Notes under the pieces: model-generated
Database searches by the model: none
Told to the model about the DNA's origin: nothing
The model's input: the letters and a program-made list of their open reading frames with translations, nothing else
Translations under genes and position numbers: made by a program
Origin: HKCCE3408 sp039183205
Lineage (GTDB): Bacteria > Pseudomonadota > Alphaproteobacteria > Rhodobacterales > Rhodobacteraceae
DNA length: 64,000 nt
Reading direction: 5' to 3'
Assembly: GCA_039183205.1 (NCBI GenBank)
Contig: JBCDBR010000011.1
Location: 1-64,000 of the forward strand
Part shown: one piece after another, positions 8,591-16,555 of the stretch
How the letters are laid out: each line of letters opens with the position of its first letter
How positions within the stretch are numbered: position 1 is the first letter of the stretch

Positions 8591-9211
8591 TCAGATGAGT
8601 TCAGGGGGTGCAGTGGCCGCCCAAGCTGGAAGCGCCTCGACACCTTCCAGCCAGCTGTCCACATTCGGGAATTCGCGTATGGGAAAACCCGCGTTACGCG
8701 CGTGAGAGAAATCGCCCGCGACGGCGAAATCCGCGACCGTCAGGCGCGCGCCGACCAGGTAACGCCGCGCTTCGAGGGCGGCGTCGAGAATGCCCAGCAA
8801 GTGGCGCAGTCGCTCCATGGCGGTTTCCAATTTGTGCGTATCAGCAGGCAAATTTCGGGCGCGTTTGAAGTAACTTTCGACATGGATGGGGCCCACCACA
8901 GGGGACAATTCCACGCTCTGCCAGAGCATCCATTGCGTGATCGCACCCCATTCTTGCGGCGTTTGCCCCAGCAAGGAATTGTTAGACTGCGCCGCAAGGT
9001 AGATCAGCACGGCATTTGCTTGCCAAACGCTATACGTGCCGTCTTTGATGGCAGGGACCTGCCCCATTGGGTTGATCGCCAAGAAATCAGGTGCCTTATG
9101 GTCCTTGTCCTGCATCGAAAGCGTCACTTCTGCGACGTCCAAATCAAGATAGCGCGCCAGTGCACGCGCCTTGCGTGCGTTGTGGGACATTGGCCAGTGG
9201 TATAGTTCCAT
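8591..9211 (-). CDS. Glutathione S-transferase
   Basis: A 206-residue GST. Residues 1-80 form the thioredoxin-like domain (MELYHWPMSHNARKARALAR; INPMGQVPAIKDG with the cis-proline; QANAVLIYLA), and the rest is the helical domain with LTVADFAVAG near residue 150. The start is chosen at MELYHW because a longer frame reads into the neighbouring gene and lacks family similarity. GSTs conjugate or reduce electrophiles with glutathione in the cytoplasm. The gene lies 7 bases downstream of the NADP-binding protein and 14 upstream of the DJ-1 gene. Confidence 0.92.
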   Translation of the reverse strand: MELYHWPMSHNARKARALARYLDLDVAEVTLSMQDKDHKAPDFLAINPMGQVPAIKDGTYSVWQANAVLIYLAAQSNNSLLGQTPQEWGAITQWMLWQSVELSPVVGPIHVESYFKRARNLPADTHKLETAMERLRHLLGILDAALEARRYLVGARLTVADFAVAGDFSHARNAGFPIREFPNVDSWLEGVEALPAWAATAPPELI

Positions 9212-9218
9212 GTGTTTC

Positions 9219-9815
9219 TCAGTCTTTCCGGTGTGACAGTGTGAAGCCAAAGCTGCGGCCAAGCGGACCTTGGACAGCAGACCAAATCCAAAGCATTGCA
9301 AGGCTTTCGAGGTGGCGCGCATTTGACAGCGGGCCCCCGTCAAGGGCGACAAAACCGGCATCGGTTCCGATTTGCAGGGCGATGGTCTTGGCATCCTCGG
9401 CGTCAGCGGCGAAGAACATTGCGGGCGGACGCTCTAAGAGATCCGTTTCGGCGATAAACTCCGCACCGATCTGGTTAAAACCCTTGACGATCTGCGCATC
9501 GGGCAACCTTTCCGCCAAACTCGGGGTGGTGGCATCGCGCAGCAGATCGAGACGCCCGTCGCGTAGCCCAACGGGGTTGGTGGCATCGATGACCGTTTTG
9601 CCCTTCACATAGGGGCCGATGGTGGCGGTGATCTGCGCCTCCGCCGCCCAGGGGGTCGCAAGAATGATCGTGTCGGCCCACGCAGCCGCTGCTGCGATGC
9701 TCTCTTCGTCGGAGCCATCAGGATCGCGGACGCCGAAGCGGAGCTCATGCGTGTCCGACAAAGCCGTCCCCAGAGCCTGCCCGACCCGCCCGCGACCGAT
9801 CACTCCAACTTTCAT
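9219..9815 (-). CDS. NADPH-binding oxidoreductase (F420/NpdG-like Rossmann family)
   Basis: A 198-residue single Rossmann-domain protein. The N-terminal MKVGVIGRGRVGQALG is the dinucleotide-binding GxGxxG loop; TIILATPWAAEAQI and KGKTVIDATNPVGLRDGRLD match the NADPH-dependent F420 reductase/ferric-reductase-like family. In bacteria without F420 these proteins act as NADPH oxidoreductases of undefined substrate. It is the first gene of the four-gene operon and is divergent from the LysR gene 73 bases away, so it is the likely direct target of that regulator. Confidence 0.83.
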   Translation of the reverse strand: MKVGVIGRGRVGQALGTALSDTHELRFGVRDPDGSDEESIAAAAAWADTIILATPWAAEAQITATIGPYVKGKTVIDATNPVGLRDGRLDLLRDATTPSLAERLPDAQIVKGFNQIGAEFIAETDLLERPPAMFFAADAEDAKTIALQIGTDAGFVALDGGPLSNARHLESLAMLWIWSAVQGPLGRSFGFTLSHRKD

Positions 9816-9888
9816 CGCCGCACCTCATTGCTTGGCTGTGAGAAGACAGGTAGGGGTGCACACCGGATCATTAAACTGAATTCACTTC
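9816..9888. promoter_or_regulatory. Divergent promoter region of the LysR-controlled redox operon
   Basis: 73 bases between two divergent start codons. A perfect 8-base palindrome TGAATTCA lies at 9877-9884, just before the LysR gene, and the stretch 9868-9890 is AT-rich compared with its surroundings. LysR proteins classically bind T-N11-A palindromes in such gaps; I cannot single out one convincing site. Confidence 0.45.
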
Positions 9889-10803
9889 ATGTCTGATTTA
9901 GATGAAAATAAACTCAGGCGCCTCGACCCGACGGTGCTGCTTGTGTTTCTCGGCTTGATGCGGACCCGCAAAGCAATGGATGTTGCGGGCCAGCTCGGTC
10001 TCACGAATTCGTCGATCAGTCATGCTCTCCGACGTCTCAGAGATGTGTTCGAGGATGAGCTGTTCCTGCGCCGACCCCATGGGCTGGAGCCGACCGCCTT
10101 TGCCATCCGTATCGAGCCCGACATCCGCCGCGCTGTTGATGCGCTGCAATCTGCACTTTCCGGGCCACCAGCCTTTTCGCCGCGGACAGCCGATTTGGTC
10201 CTTCGCCTGGCAGCAAACGATCGCGAGGTTGCCGGAATGATACCGCAGGTCCTTGCACGCATCGGTCACGAGGCGCCGGGCCTCAAGATGTCGATCCAAT
10301 CGCTCTCCCGCGCCGCGGCGCGTCAGGGCCTGACTGATGGCAACCTTGACCTGGCCATCGGGTATTTCCCGAATGTGGGCCCGGAGATCGACGCCTCCGT
10401 GATCCGGACCGAAAGCTATTTGGTCACGGCGCGGAAAGACCATCCGATTTGGGACAACGACCTTTCACTGGACAGCTATACACGCGCGCAACACATATTG
10501 GTGTCGACCGATGGCTCGATGTCAGGGATTGTGGATCAGGCGTTAAAAGAACGCGGCAGAAGCCGGTCGGTGCGGCTGGCAATTCCGTCCTTTCTTCCTG
10601 CATTGTCCATTCTCAGGCGGACCGATTTCATCGCAACGATGCCGGCTGGACTGGTGCGCCACCATGCAGAGCATTTTGGCCTGCGCTGCGCCGAGCCGCC
10701 GTTGACGATACGCCCGTTCGAAGTTTCGATCCTTTGTCATCGTCGAAATCGAAAAAACCCGATCCACCAATGGTGTATCGAGAAGTTTTTTCCCGAAACC
10801 TGA
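9889..10803 (+). CDS. LysR-family transcriptional regulator
   Basis: A 304-residue LysR regulator. The N-terminal winged helix-turn-helix is clear: LDPTVLLVFLGLMRTRKAMDVA followed by LGLTNSSISHALRRLRDVFEDELFLRR (residues 11-65), then the linker helix and a periplasmic-binding-like effector domain (residues 90-300). It is divergent from the reductase-GST-DJ-1-hydrolase operon and most likely activates it in response to a small molecule. The C-terminus CHRRNRKNPIHQW follows the NodD/LinR branch pattern of LysRs. The effector cannot be read from sequence. Confidence 0.93.
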   Translation: MSDLDENKLRRLDPTVLLVFLGLMRTRKAMDVAGQLGLTNSSISHALRRLRDVFEDELFLRRPHGLEPTAFAIRIEPDIRRAVDALQSALSGPPAFSPRTADLVLRLAANDREVAGMIPQVLARIGHEAPGLKMSIQSLSRAAARQGLTDGNLDLAIGYFPNVGPEIDASVIRTESYLVTARKDHPIWDNDLSLDSYTRAQHILVSTDGSMSGIVDQALKERGRSRSVRLAIPSFLPALSILRRTDFIATMPAGLVRHHAEHFGLRCAEPPLTIRPFEVSILCHRRNRKNPIHQWCIEKFFPET

Positions 10804-10983
10804 GCGACATGCCAGCCGGATCTTTTCCGATCACATGCGCCGTCGAAGGTCTCTTGTCATCTTTCTGTCCTCCGCAATGGCGGTGCTGGAACGCGTATTC
10901 AGCGTCCGACGCCTTATGCTTTGCTCTCGAAATCAATGTTTTACTTTCCCGAGCCGGATGACGCAGAAAATTCCCGCTTGACG

Positions 10984-11001
10984 TATGTTTACGTAAACAT
11001 A
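10984..11001. promoter_or_regulatory. Perfect 18-bp palindrome, operator of the tetronate operon
   Basis: TATGTTTACGTAAACATA is a perfect inverted repeat with no spacer, 60 bases before the first decayed codon of the dehydrogenase remnant at 11061. The core GTTTACGTAAAC resembles LacI- or GntR-type operators. No regulator gene of those families is adjacent, so it must act from elsewhere. Confidence 0.6.
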
Positions 11002-11017
11002 ATAGTCCAGGGAAAAG

Positions 11018-11031
11018 TGTGTACGCGAACA
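11018..11031. promoter_or_regulatory. Second, weaker copy of the same operator
   Basis: TGTGTACGCGAACA matches the core of the 10984-11001 palindrome (TGTTTACGTAAACA) at 11 of 14 positions and lies 32 bases from it centre to centre, about three helical turns. Two sites in phase would suit a repressor that loops or binds as a pair. Confidence 0.4.
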
Positions 11032-11060
11032 CACGCGGCCTAAAAGGGGGGACGCGCGCC

Positions 11061-11590
11061 ATGCCCGCACATCGTGTCGCCGTCATGTGCCTGCGCTATA
11101 TAGGGTATCGGATCGCCCAATCTTGCCACCACGCGGCCGCGGGCCCAGATGGGACCCGGATGCGGGACGACGGCGCTCAGCACGTTCAGGCCGAGGGCTG
11201 CGCATTGGGCGCCGCAAAGGCGTTTGCCTTGATCCCGGATGCAGCCGGTGCGGTTGCCGTAGCCGCCCACGAGCCCCAAGCCGTGTTTTTCACGCCCGAT
11301 TGCCTTGCCGGCACCTCTCGGCCAAAAGCGGTTGCGCCGGGCTTTGCGAGAGTGCCGCCGGACATGGCCTGCAAGGTGGAGAAACGCTTAACGATATACG
11401 ATGTGCGGAAGCGGGATGCGGCCTATTCTGCGAGGCGGACACAGCGGCTGCGGGCGGGCAGAGCATCCCGTCAGCCGTTCCGCCCGATGCCTTTGCCGCG
11501 GTCAAGCCCGCCCTGCGTGATCCCGGGCGATTGGTCCGCGCACAGTCCAGTGACGACATGGCCGAAGGATGGTCGCACCGCCGTTGAGAT
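11061..11590 (+). pseudogene. Decayed L-threonate/tetronate dehydrogenase (LtnD-like)
   Basis: From ATG 11061, preceded by a G-rich ribosome site, one frame reads RVAVMCLRYIGYRIAQSC, which aligns with the family start VAVIGLGSMGYGIAQS but with the GxGxxG glycines mutated. It continues through an AEGCALGAAKAF stretch and PQAVFFTPDCLAG, matching TEAVLFGPDGIA. Near 11400 the similarity moves to another frame (DTAAAGGQSIPSAVPPDAFAAVKPAL, residues split here by the frame change), matching the AAAGQLS-ASG-AFAAVRPALD part, and ends at a stop by 11587. LtnD dehydrogenase normally leads the otnK-otnC-otnI operon, so position supports the identification. Confidence 0.5.
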
Positions 11591-11743
11591 CGAGCCCGCC
11601 GCTGGGCTCGATGCGCAAATGGCGGCAACGGAGTTGGGCCAACGCGAAACCGCAATCAATCGGGGCCCTGGACTTGTGAATGGCGCAGCGGTCGCGACGG
11701 TCAATTTCCGTCTCGAGCGACAAGACGTGCTGAGGTGCACGCC

Positions 11744-12982
11744 ATGAAACTGGGCTGTATCGGGGACGATTTCACCGGATCGAGCGACCTGGCAAATACG
11801 CTGGCCAAGGCGGGGATGTCGTCGGTCCAATATGTCGGCACTCCAAATACCCAGGCCAGCCCAGAGGTCGATGCTGGTGTGGTCGCGCTGAAATCCCGGT
11901 CGATCCCAGTGGAAGACGCCATCGCGCAATCGCTTGCCGCGCTTACATGGCTCCAGGCGCAAGGCTGCCAGCAGTTCTTTTTCAAATACTGCTCGACATT
12001 CGATTCAACGCCGCAAGGCAATATCGGCCCTGTGGCCGAGGCCTTAGCCGATGTTTTGAACGCCGAATGCGTCATTGTGTGCCCAGCCTTTCCGGGCACA
12101 GGTCGGTCGCTCTACCAAGGACATCTTTTCGTCAATGATCAACTCTTGAGCGCCTCGGGGATGGAGGCGCACCCGCTCACCCCTATGACCGATCCCGACA
12201 TTCGCCGATGGCTTGCCTTGCAAAGCCAGGGAACGGTCGGCCACGTGGCGGCCGGAGAGGTATTTGCAGGTGCCGCCGCAATCGCTGCGGGGCTTTCGCG
12301 GGAACGAAAGGCCGGTCACCGGCTCATCGTGGTCGACGCAATCCGCGATGAAGACCTTTTTGCCATCGGCGCCGCCGCAGGGCCGCTGAAATTGGTCACC
12401 GGCGGCTCTGGCGTGGCGATGGGGCTTCCGGCGAATTATGGCTGCGTTCCTGGGCCCGTGGCATGGCGCGCGCAAAAGGGCCGGGCTGCTGCGCTCTCGG
12501 GCTCCTGCTCGACCGCCACGCGCGCGCAAGTCGCCCGTCACAAGGCGCAAAACCCCGCACAAGAGATCGACGTGGCGCGGGTCTTGGATGGCTCTCTCAG
12601 CCCGCGTGATGTTTCGGATTGGCTGTTGCAGGAACCTGGCATACCCCTCGCCTATTCCTCTGCCGATCCCGCGACCGTCGCGTCGACCCAAGCGGAATTC
12701 GGGCGCGAACGAACCGCCGATGCCCTTGAAAAGTTCTTTGCCGAGATCGCACGCCAGGTCGTGGCGGGTGGCGTGACGCGTTTGATCACAGCCGGCGGGG
12801 AAACCTCGGGCGCCGTGGTCGAAGGGCTCGCACTTAACGAACTGGCCATTGGGCCGGAAATTGACCCCGGAGTGCCAGCGCTCAGGGCCGGTCCAGAGCT
12901 CACGCTCGCCCTAAAATCCGGCAATTTTGGCGATGTGGATTTTTTCCAGAAAGCCGCCGGCACGCTTGCAGGGGAAAAATGA
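11744..12982 (+). CDS. otnK: 3-oxo-tetronate kinase (four-carbon acid sugar kinase)
   Basis: A 412-residue DUF1537-family kinase. Start ATG 11744 (MKLGCIGDDFTGSSDLANTL) is the canonical beginning of the family; the aspartates in GDDFTG belong to the substrate site. A glycine-rich ATP-binding segment (TRLITAGGETSGAVVEGL) lies near residue 350. OtnK phosphorylates 3-oxo-tetronate at O4 in the catabolism of L-threonate, D-threonate or erythronate. It is followed with a 4-base overlap by otnC and then otnI, the standard order. The dehydrogenase that should feed it appears decayed just upstream. Confidence 0.92.
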   Translation: MKLGCIGDDFTGSSDLANTLAKAGMSSVQYVGTPNTQASPEVDAGVVALKSRSIPVEDAIAQSLAALTWLQAQGCQQFFFKYCSTFDSTPQGNIGPVAEALADVLNAECVIVCPAFPGTGRSLYQGHLFVNDQLLSASGMEAHPLTPMTDPDIRRWLALQSQGTVGHVAAGEVFAGAAAIAAGLSRERKAGHRLIVVDAIRDEDLFAIGAAAGPLKLVTGGSGVAMGLPANYGCVPGPVAWRAQKGRAAALSGSCSTATRAQVARHKAQNPAQEIDVARVLDGSLSPRDVSDWLLQEPGIPLAYSSADPATVASTQAEFGRERTADALEKFFAEIARQVVAGGVTRLITAGGETSGAVVEGLALNELAIGPEIDPGVPALRAGPELTLALKSGNFGDVDFFQKAAGTLAGEK

Positions 12983-13626
12983 CGGAAAACCAGCTCCGAG
13001 AACAAATGTGCCTGCTTGCGAAATCCATGTTCGACCGGGGGCTTACCCACGGCTCGACCGGCAATATCTCTGCGCGGACCGAGGATGGCGGGCTGCTGGT
13101 CTCACCCACGGGCACGAGTTTTGGCCGCCTGGACCCTGCCCGGTTGGCCCGGTTCGACGCAAACGGCACGCATATTGGCGGCGACGCGCCAACAAAGGAG
13201 ATGCCGCTGCATACTGCTTTTTACGACACGCGCAGCCAAGCCGGCGCCGTCGTGCATCTGCATTCCGCGCATTCGGTTGCGCTGTCGATGCTGCCGGAAA
13301 TCGACGCCGACAATGTTCTACCGGCTTTGACACCCTACGCGATCATGCTGCTTGGCAAGGTCAAGCTGTTGCCGTTTTTTCTTCCGGGCGATCCGGCCAT
13401 GGGCGCCGCGGTGCGCGGGCTTGCCGGAAAACGCTCGGCCGTGTTGCTTGCCAATCACGGTCCGGTTGTTGCAGGTCGCGACCTTGAGGCTGCGTGCAAT
13501 GCAACCGAGGAGCTTGAGGCCTCCGCACGCCTCGCCCTTATGCTGCGCGGTGTGGCGGCACGAACCCTCACACCGCATGACGTGTCCCGCGTGGTTACGG
13601 CGTTCGACGTGGATTGGGACGTGTGA
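12979..13626 (+). CDS. otnC: 3-oxo-tetronate 4-phosphate decarboxylase (class II aldolase family)
   Basis: A 215-residue class II aldolase/adducin-family protein. Signatures are THGSTGNISAR near residue 24, the acidic residue in TKEMPLHTAFY, the HxH zinc pair in AVVHLHSAHS near residue 92, and the third histidine in LLANHGPVVAG near residue 158. OtnC decarboxylates 3-oxo-tetronate 4-phosphate to dihydroxyacetone phosphate. The start overlaps the otnK stop (ATGA) and the end overlaps the otnI start (GTGA), so all three are translationally coupled. Confidence 0.92.
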   Translation: MTENQLREQMCLLAKSMFDRGLTHGSTGNISARTEDGGLLVSPTGTSFGRLDPARLARFDANGTHIGGDAPTKEMPLHTAFYDTRSQAGAVVHLHSAHSVALSMLPEIDADNVLPALTPYAIMLLGKVKLLPFFLPGDPAMGAAVRGLAGKRSAVLLANHGPVVAGRDLEAACNATEELEASARLALMLRGVAARTLTPHDVSRVVTAFDVDWDV

Positions 13627-14387
13627 TCACATTCTCTGCCAATCTGGGGTTTCTTTGGACGGACCGCACGCTACCGGATGCGATCCGCAGCGCAGCGGCG
13701 GCTGGTTTCGACGCGGTTGAATGCCATTGGCCTTACGAGGTGCCGTCCGCGATGGTTCGGGATGCGCTGGATGAAACTGGCCTGCCGATGTTGGGCCTGA
13801 ATACCGCCCGCGGCGACGTGGCGGCTGGCGAAAACGGTCTGGCTGCCTTGGTCGGCCGGGAAGCAGAGGCGCAGCGCGGCATCGATCAGGCGCTGCGTTA
13901 CACCCGTGAAATCGGCGCCCAAGCTGTGCATGTCATGGCTGGCTACGCCGAAGGCCAGGCGGCGGATCGCACGTTCACTGAAAATCTCGAACGTGCCTGC
14001 GTCAAAGCCGCGCGCGACGCGACAACCATCCTGATCGAGCCGCTCAACCGACATGATGCGCCGGGCTATTTTCTGAAAACGACGGATCAGGCGATCGATC
14101 TGATCGACCGGATCGATGCACCCAACCTGAAACTGATGTTTGACTGCTATCATGTGGGACGAACGGAGGGCGACGTGACCACGCGCCTCAAAACGCTGCG
14201 GCCCTATATCGGGCATGTGCAGATCGCGGGCGTTCCCGATCGCGGTCCGCCAGATCGGGGTGAGCTCGACTATTGCGCCGTCATGCAGACCTTGCGAACG
14301 CTTGGCTGGGACCGGCCCGTGGGCGCCGAATACAAGCCCGATGGACCGACCGAGGCGACGTTGGCTTGGCTTGAGAAATTGCGGTAA
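13623..14387 (+). CDS. otnI: 2-oxo-tetronate isomerase (hydroxypyruvate isomerase family)
   Basis: A 254-residue TIM-barrel sugar isomerase. A GTG start at 13623 overlapping the otnC stop (GTGA) gives the expected N-terminus VITFSANLGFLWTD. Active-site features of the Hyi/OtnI family are visible: ILIEPLNRHDAPGYFL with the metal-binding Glu near residue 140, LMFDCYHVGRTEGD, IGHVQIAGVPDR, and GAEYKPDG at the end. It interconverts 2-oxo- and 3-oxo-tetronate so that product of the dehydrogenase can enter OtnK. Last gene of the operon. Confidence 0.92.
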   Translation: MITFSANLGFLWTDRTLPDAIRSAAAAGFDAVECHWPYEVPSAMVRDALDETGLPMLGLNTARGDVAAGENGLAALVGREAEAQRGIDQALRYTREIGAQAVHVMAGYAEGQAADRTFTENLERACVKAARDATTILIEPLNRHDAPGYFLKTTDQAIDLIDRIDAPNLKLMFDCYHVGRTEGDVTTRLKTLRPYIGHVQIAGVPDRGPPDRGELDYCAVMQTLRTLGWDRPVGAEYKPDGPTEATLAWLEKLR

Positions 14388-14680
14388 CATGGGTCCGTTC
14401 AACCGCAGCGGTCGGTCGTGTGACGCGCTATTTGCTCCCTCCGTACTTACCGCACAAAGCGCTGGAAATATTGGGAAATTTCCATCGATTGCGATATGTC
14501 ATCCGGTTTTCCTGTCGTGCACTCACGCCATGCGATGCCGCCTTTCCGCATGGCAAATCACCCCATCCACGAACGCGAAACCCAAGGCCCTAATCGATTG
14601 ACATCGGCGGCACATCCATTTTTTGCTAAGATAGCGCGGCCATAAAGGCTCAAGCGAAGGAATAGAGGAGGTCTACCACC

Positions 14681-15202
14681 ATGCCGATATCCTATCAGGC
14701 TCCGATGGTTGGAGACAAAGCCAAGCAGTCAAGTACGAGCCAATCTCTGACGACGAATGCCCAAACAGAAGCGGGCCGCGTCCAGAAACTCCTTGATCGG
14801 AAGGGCCAGAACGCGATCACGATCGAACAAAACGATACCATCGCATCTGCCGTGACAATTCTACACGATGAACGCATTGGCGCTTTGATCGTCGTTGACG
14901 AGGCGGGCGCCCTGGCAGGTATCCTGTCCGAACGCGATATCGTCCGCAAGCTGGCCGAAACACCCGGACAGACCTTGCCGCAAACCGTTGCTGAGAACAT
15001 GACGCGTGACGTCGTCACTTGCGGCACGCAAGATACGATGATCGAGGTCCTGCGGCGTATGTCGGAGGGACGATTCCGCCACATGCCGGTGGTCGAAAGC
15101 GGCAAGATTGTCGGCATGATCACGATCGGCGATGTCGTCAACTTCCGCCTCAATGAGCTTGAACACGAAGCGCTGCAACTGAAGCAATTGATCGTCGGAT
15201 AG
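14681..15202 (+). CDS. CBS-domain pair protein
   Basis: A 173-residue cytoplasmic protein with a low-complexity N-terminus (residues 1-30) and two CBS domains (about residues 38-95 and 103-165), recognised from GALIVVDEAGALAGILSERDIVRKL and RFRHMPVVESGKIVGMITIGDVV. Stand-alone CBS pairs bind adenosine nucleotides and act as energy or redox sensors on partner enzymes; the partner is unknown. The start is supported by AGAGGAGG about 9 bases upstream. It is monocistronic, and the 293 bases in front contain no gene. Confidence 0.9.
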   Translation: MPISYQAPMVGDKAKQSSTSQSLTTNAQTEAGRVQKLLDRKGQNAITIEQNDTIASAVTILHDERIGALIVVDEAGALAGILSERDIVRKLAETPGQTLPQTVAENMTRDVVTCGTQDTMIEVLRRMSEGRFRHMPVVESGKIVGMITIGDVVNFRLNELEHEALQLKQLIVG

Positions 15203-15223
15203 GCCGAAGGTGACGTGCAGGCG

Positions 15224-16198
15224 CTAACCTGTACTGAGGAGCGTTCTAACCAGCGCGGTTTGCGAATGTGTTCCGGTCTTGACATAGATGCGCGACAGAT
15301 GTGTCCGCGCTGTATTTTTGCTGATGCCAAGCGCCGTCGCGGCCGCGGTCAGACCATCGCCCGACACGATGCGGCTTGCCAAACGCATCTGACCATCCGA
15401 CAGCCGAAAGATCGACTTTGCCACGTTCAAACGCGCCTCGATATCGGCCGCGTTCTGCACCTCGACAAAGGTCACATCGTCGCGCACGAACAGGATGCAG
15501 ACTGAAACGCCACCATCGTCGGTTTCGCCCAATACTAAGGGAAGCCGGAAATTCTGGCCATATTGAGAGGTATATCTGTAGTGCTGGAAATACCCGTGCT
15601 GCTGGGCGGCAGTCCGAAGGCCTCTTTGCAATTCCACGTCCCACGCACGTCGACGCGCCCGGAGACGGCCGTTCGAGATTTGTAGGCTCGGATGCGACTT
15701 TAGCAGTGCACGTGCCTCCTCGGGCGCGCATAAGACATGCCCCGTTGCGTCGACAGCCAAGCGCTGCGCGTCGATAAGCTGGTGCCCGCGTAGCACGAAG
15801 GACAAATACAAGATGCGCCACACGCCGTCGGATTTTTCCAGCACTCTGGTTTCCAGCGTGTGTTCGACGCGCATATTGCTTTGGGTCGAAAGGCCCTCGA
15901 ACACCACATGCGCCATCGTGCCGCTGACGGTGATGTTGAGGTTCTTGCGCTGAAAATCCACGATGTCGCAAACGGAACCGGTGTCAAAAACCGTCTGCAT
16001 GTGGCGTAGAATTTGATCCCATCCTTCAAGCACTGTTGCGCCAAAACTCGACGACACACAGACCTCGCGGGTACGGTCGTCTTGCACCCAACAGGCCGCC
16101 CAATCCTTCATATCGCGGGCGACGAATGCATCCGTCTCTCGCGTGATCACATCCATGATCAAGTCGTGCTCTGGGTCCGCGCGCATAGGCCTATTCAT
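15224..16198 (-). CDS. LuxR-type regulator with an N-terminal SnoaL-like domain
   Basis: A 324-residue protein. Residues 1-125 look like an NTF2/SnoaL ketosteroid-isomerase fold (VITRETDAFVARDMKDWAACW, then TLETRVLEKSDGVWRILYLSFV). The middle part is unassigned. Residues 258-320 are a LuxR-type helix-turn-helix (LSDGQMRLASRIVSGDGL, then ALGISKNTARTHLSRIYVKTG). The SnoaL-like part may bind a small ligand, giving a one-component sensor. It starts 4 bases after the small cysteine-rich gene on the same strand, so it appears to be the third gene of an operon rather than a free regulator. Confidence 0.75.
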   Translation of the reverse strand: MNRPMRADPEHDLIMDVITRETDAFVARDMKDWAACWVQDDRTREVCVSSSFGATVLEGWDQILRHMQTVFDTGSVCDIVDFQRKNLNITVSGTMAHVVFEGLSTQSNMRVEHTLETRVLEKSDGVWRILYLSFVLRGHQLIDAQRLAVDATGHVLCAPEEARALLKSHPSLQISNGRLRARRRAWDVELQRGLRTAAQQHGYFQHYRYTSQYGQNFRLPLVLGETDDGGVSVCILFVRDDVTFVEVQNAADIEARLNVAKSIFRLSDGQMRLASRIVSGDGLTAAATALGISKNTARTHLSRIYVKTGTHSQTALVRTLLSTG

Positions 16199-16202
16199 CG
16201 GA

Positions 16203-16526
16203 TTATGGTCCTGTCCATTCGACCCTGCGTTTTGCGCGCCCCGCACTGGAGGTTAAGGCATTTCCAAGCGTTCGGAGCGCCATTCGCAGGCGACAGAGCC
16301 CCTCAAGGCTGTTTTGACAATAAAATGCGTCTTCGCCGCGCGCCTGTGCGCGATAGAGATCGCAGACAGCTTTCACCTGAATATAGTCCATCGGGACGCC
16401 TCCTGCCAATTTCGGAAACTGCACGCAGATTGGCAGATATTCGCAGGCAGCCACGTCATCCAAAGTGACCACATTCCCCATTTTCCCGATAGGATTGCCG
16501 CACATGGCAGAGGTCTTGCCGGACAT
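16203..16526 (-). CDS. Small cysteine-rich protein of unknown function
   Basis: A 107-residue open frame, start chosen at MSGKTSAMCGNPIGKMG. It has six cysteines (in AMCGNP, ACEYLPIC, AVCDLY, FYCQNS and GLCRLR) and no signal peptide or membrane segment, so metal or iron-sulfur binding is conceivable. It lies between the solute-binding-like gene (29 bases upstream) and the SnoaL-LuxR regulator (4 bases downstream), all co-oriented. I do not recognise a family. The ribosome site is weak and the true start could be the next methionine. Confidence 0.5.
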   Translation of the reverse strand: MSGKTSAMCGNPIGKMGNVVTLDDVAACEYLPICVQFPKLAGGVPMDYIQVKAVCDLYRAQARGEDAFYCQNSLEGLCRLRMALRTLGNALTSSAGRAKRRVEWTGP

Positions 16527-16555
16527 GTGCGGCACGGCGTGCCCGCGCGCCCAGA

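Noticed and set aside
9877..9884. TGAATTCA as a full LysR binding site
   Set aside because: Only 8 bases and without the T-N11-A spacing; kept as part of the promoter note only.
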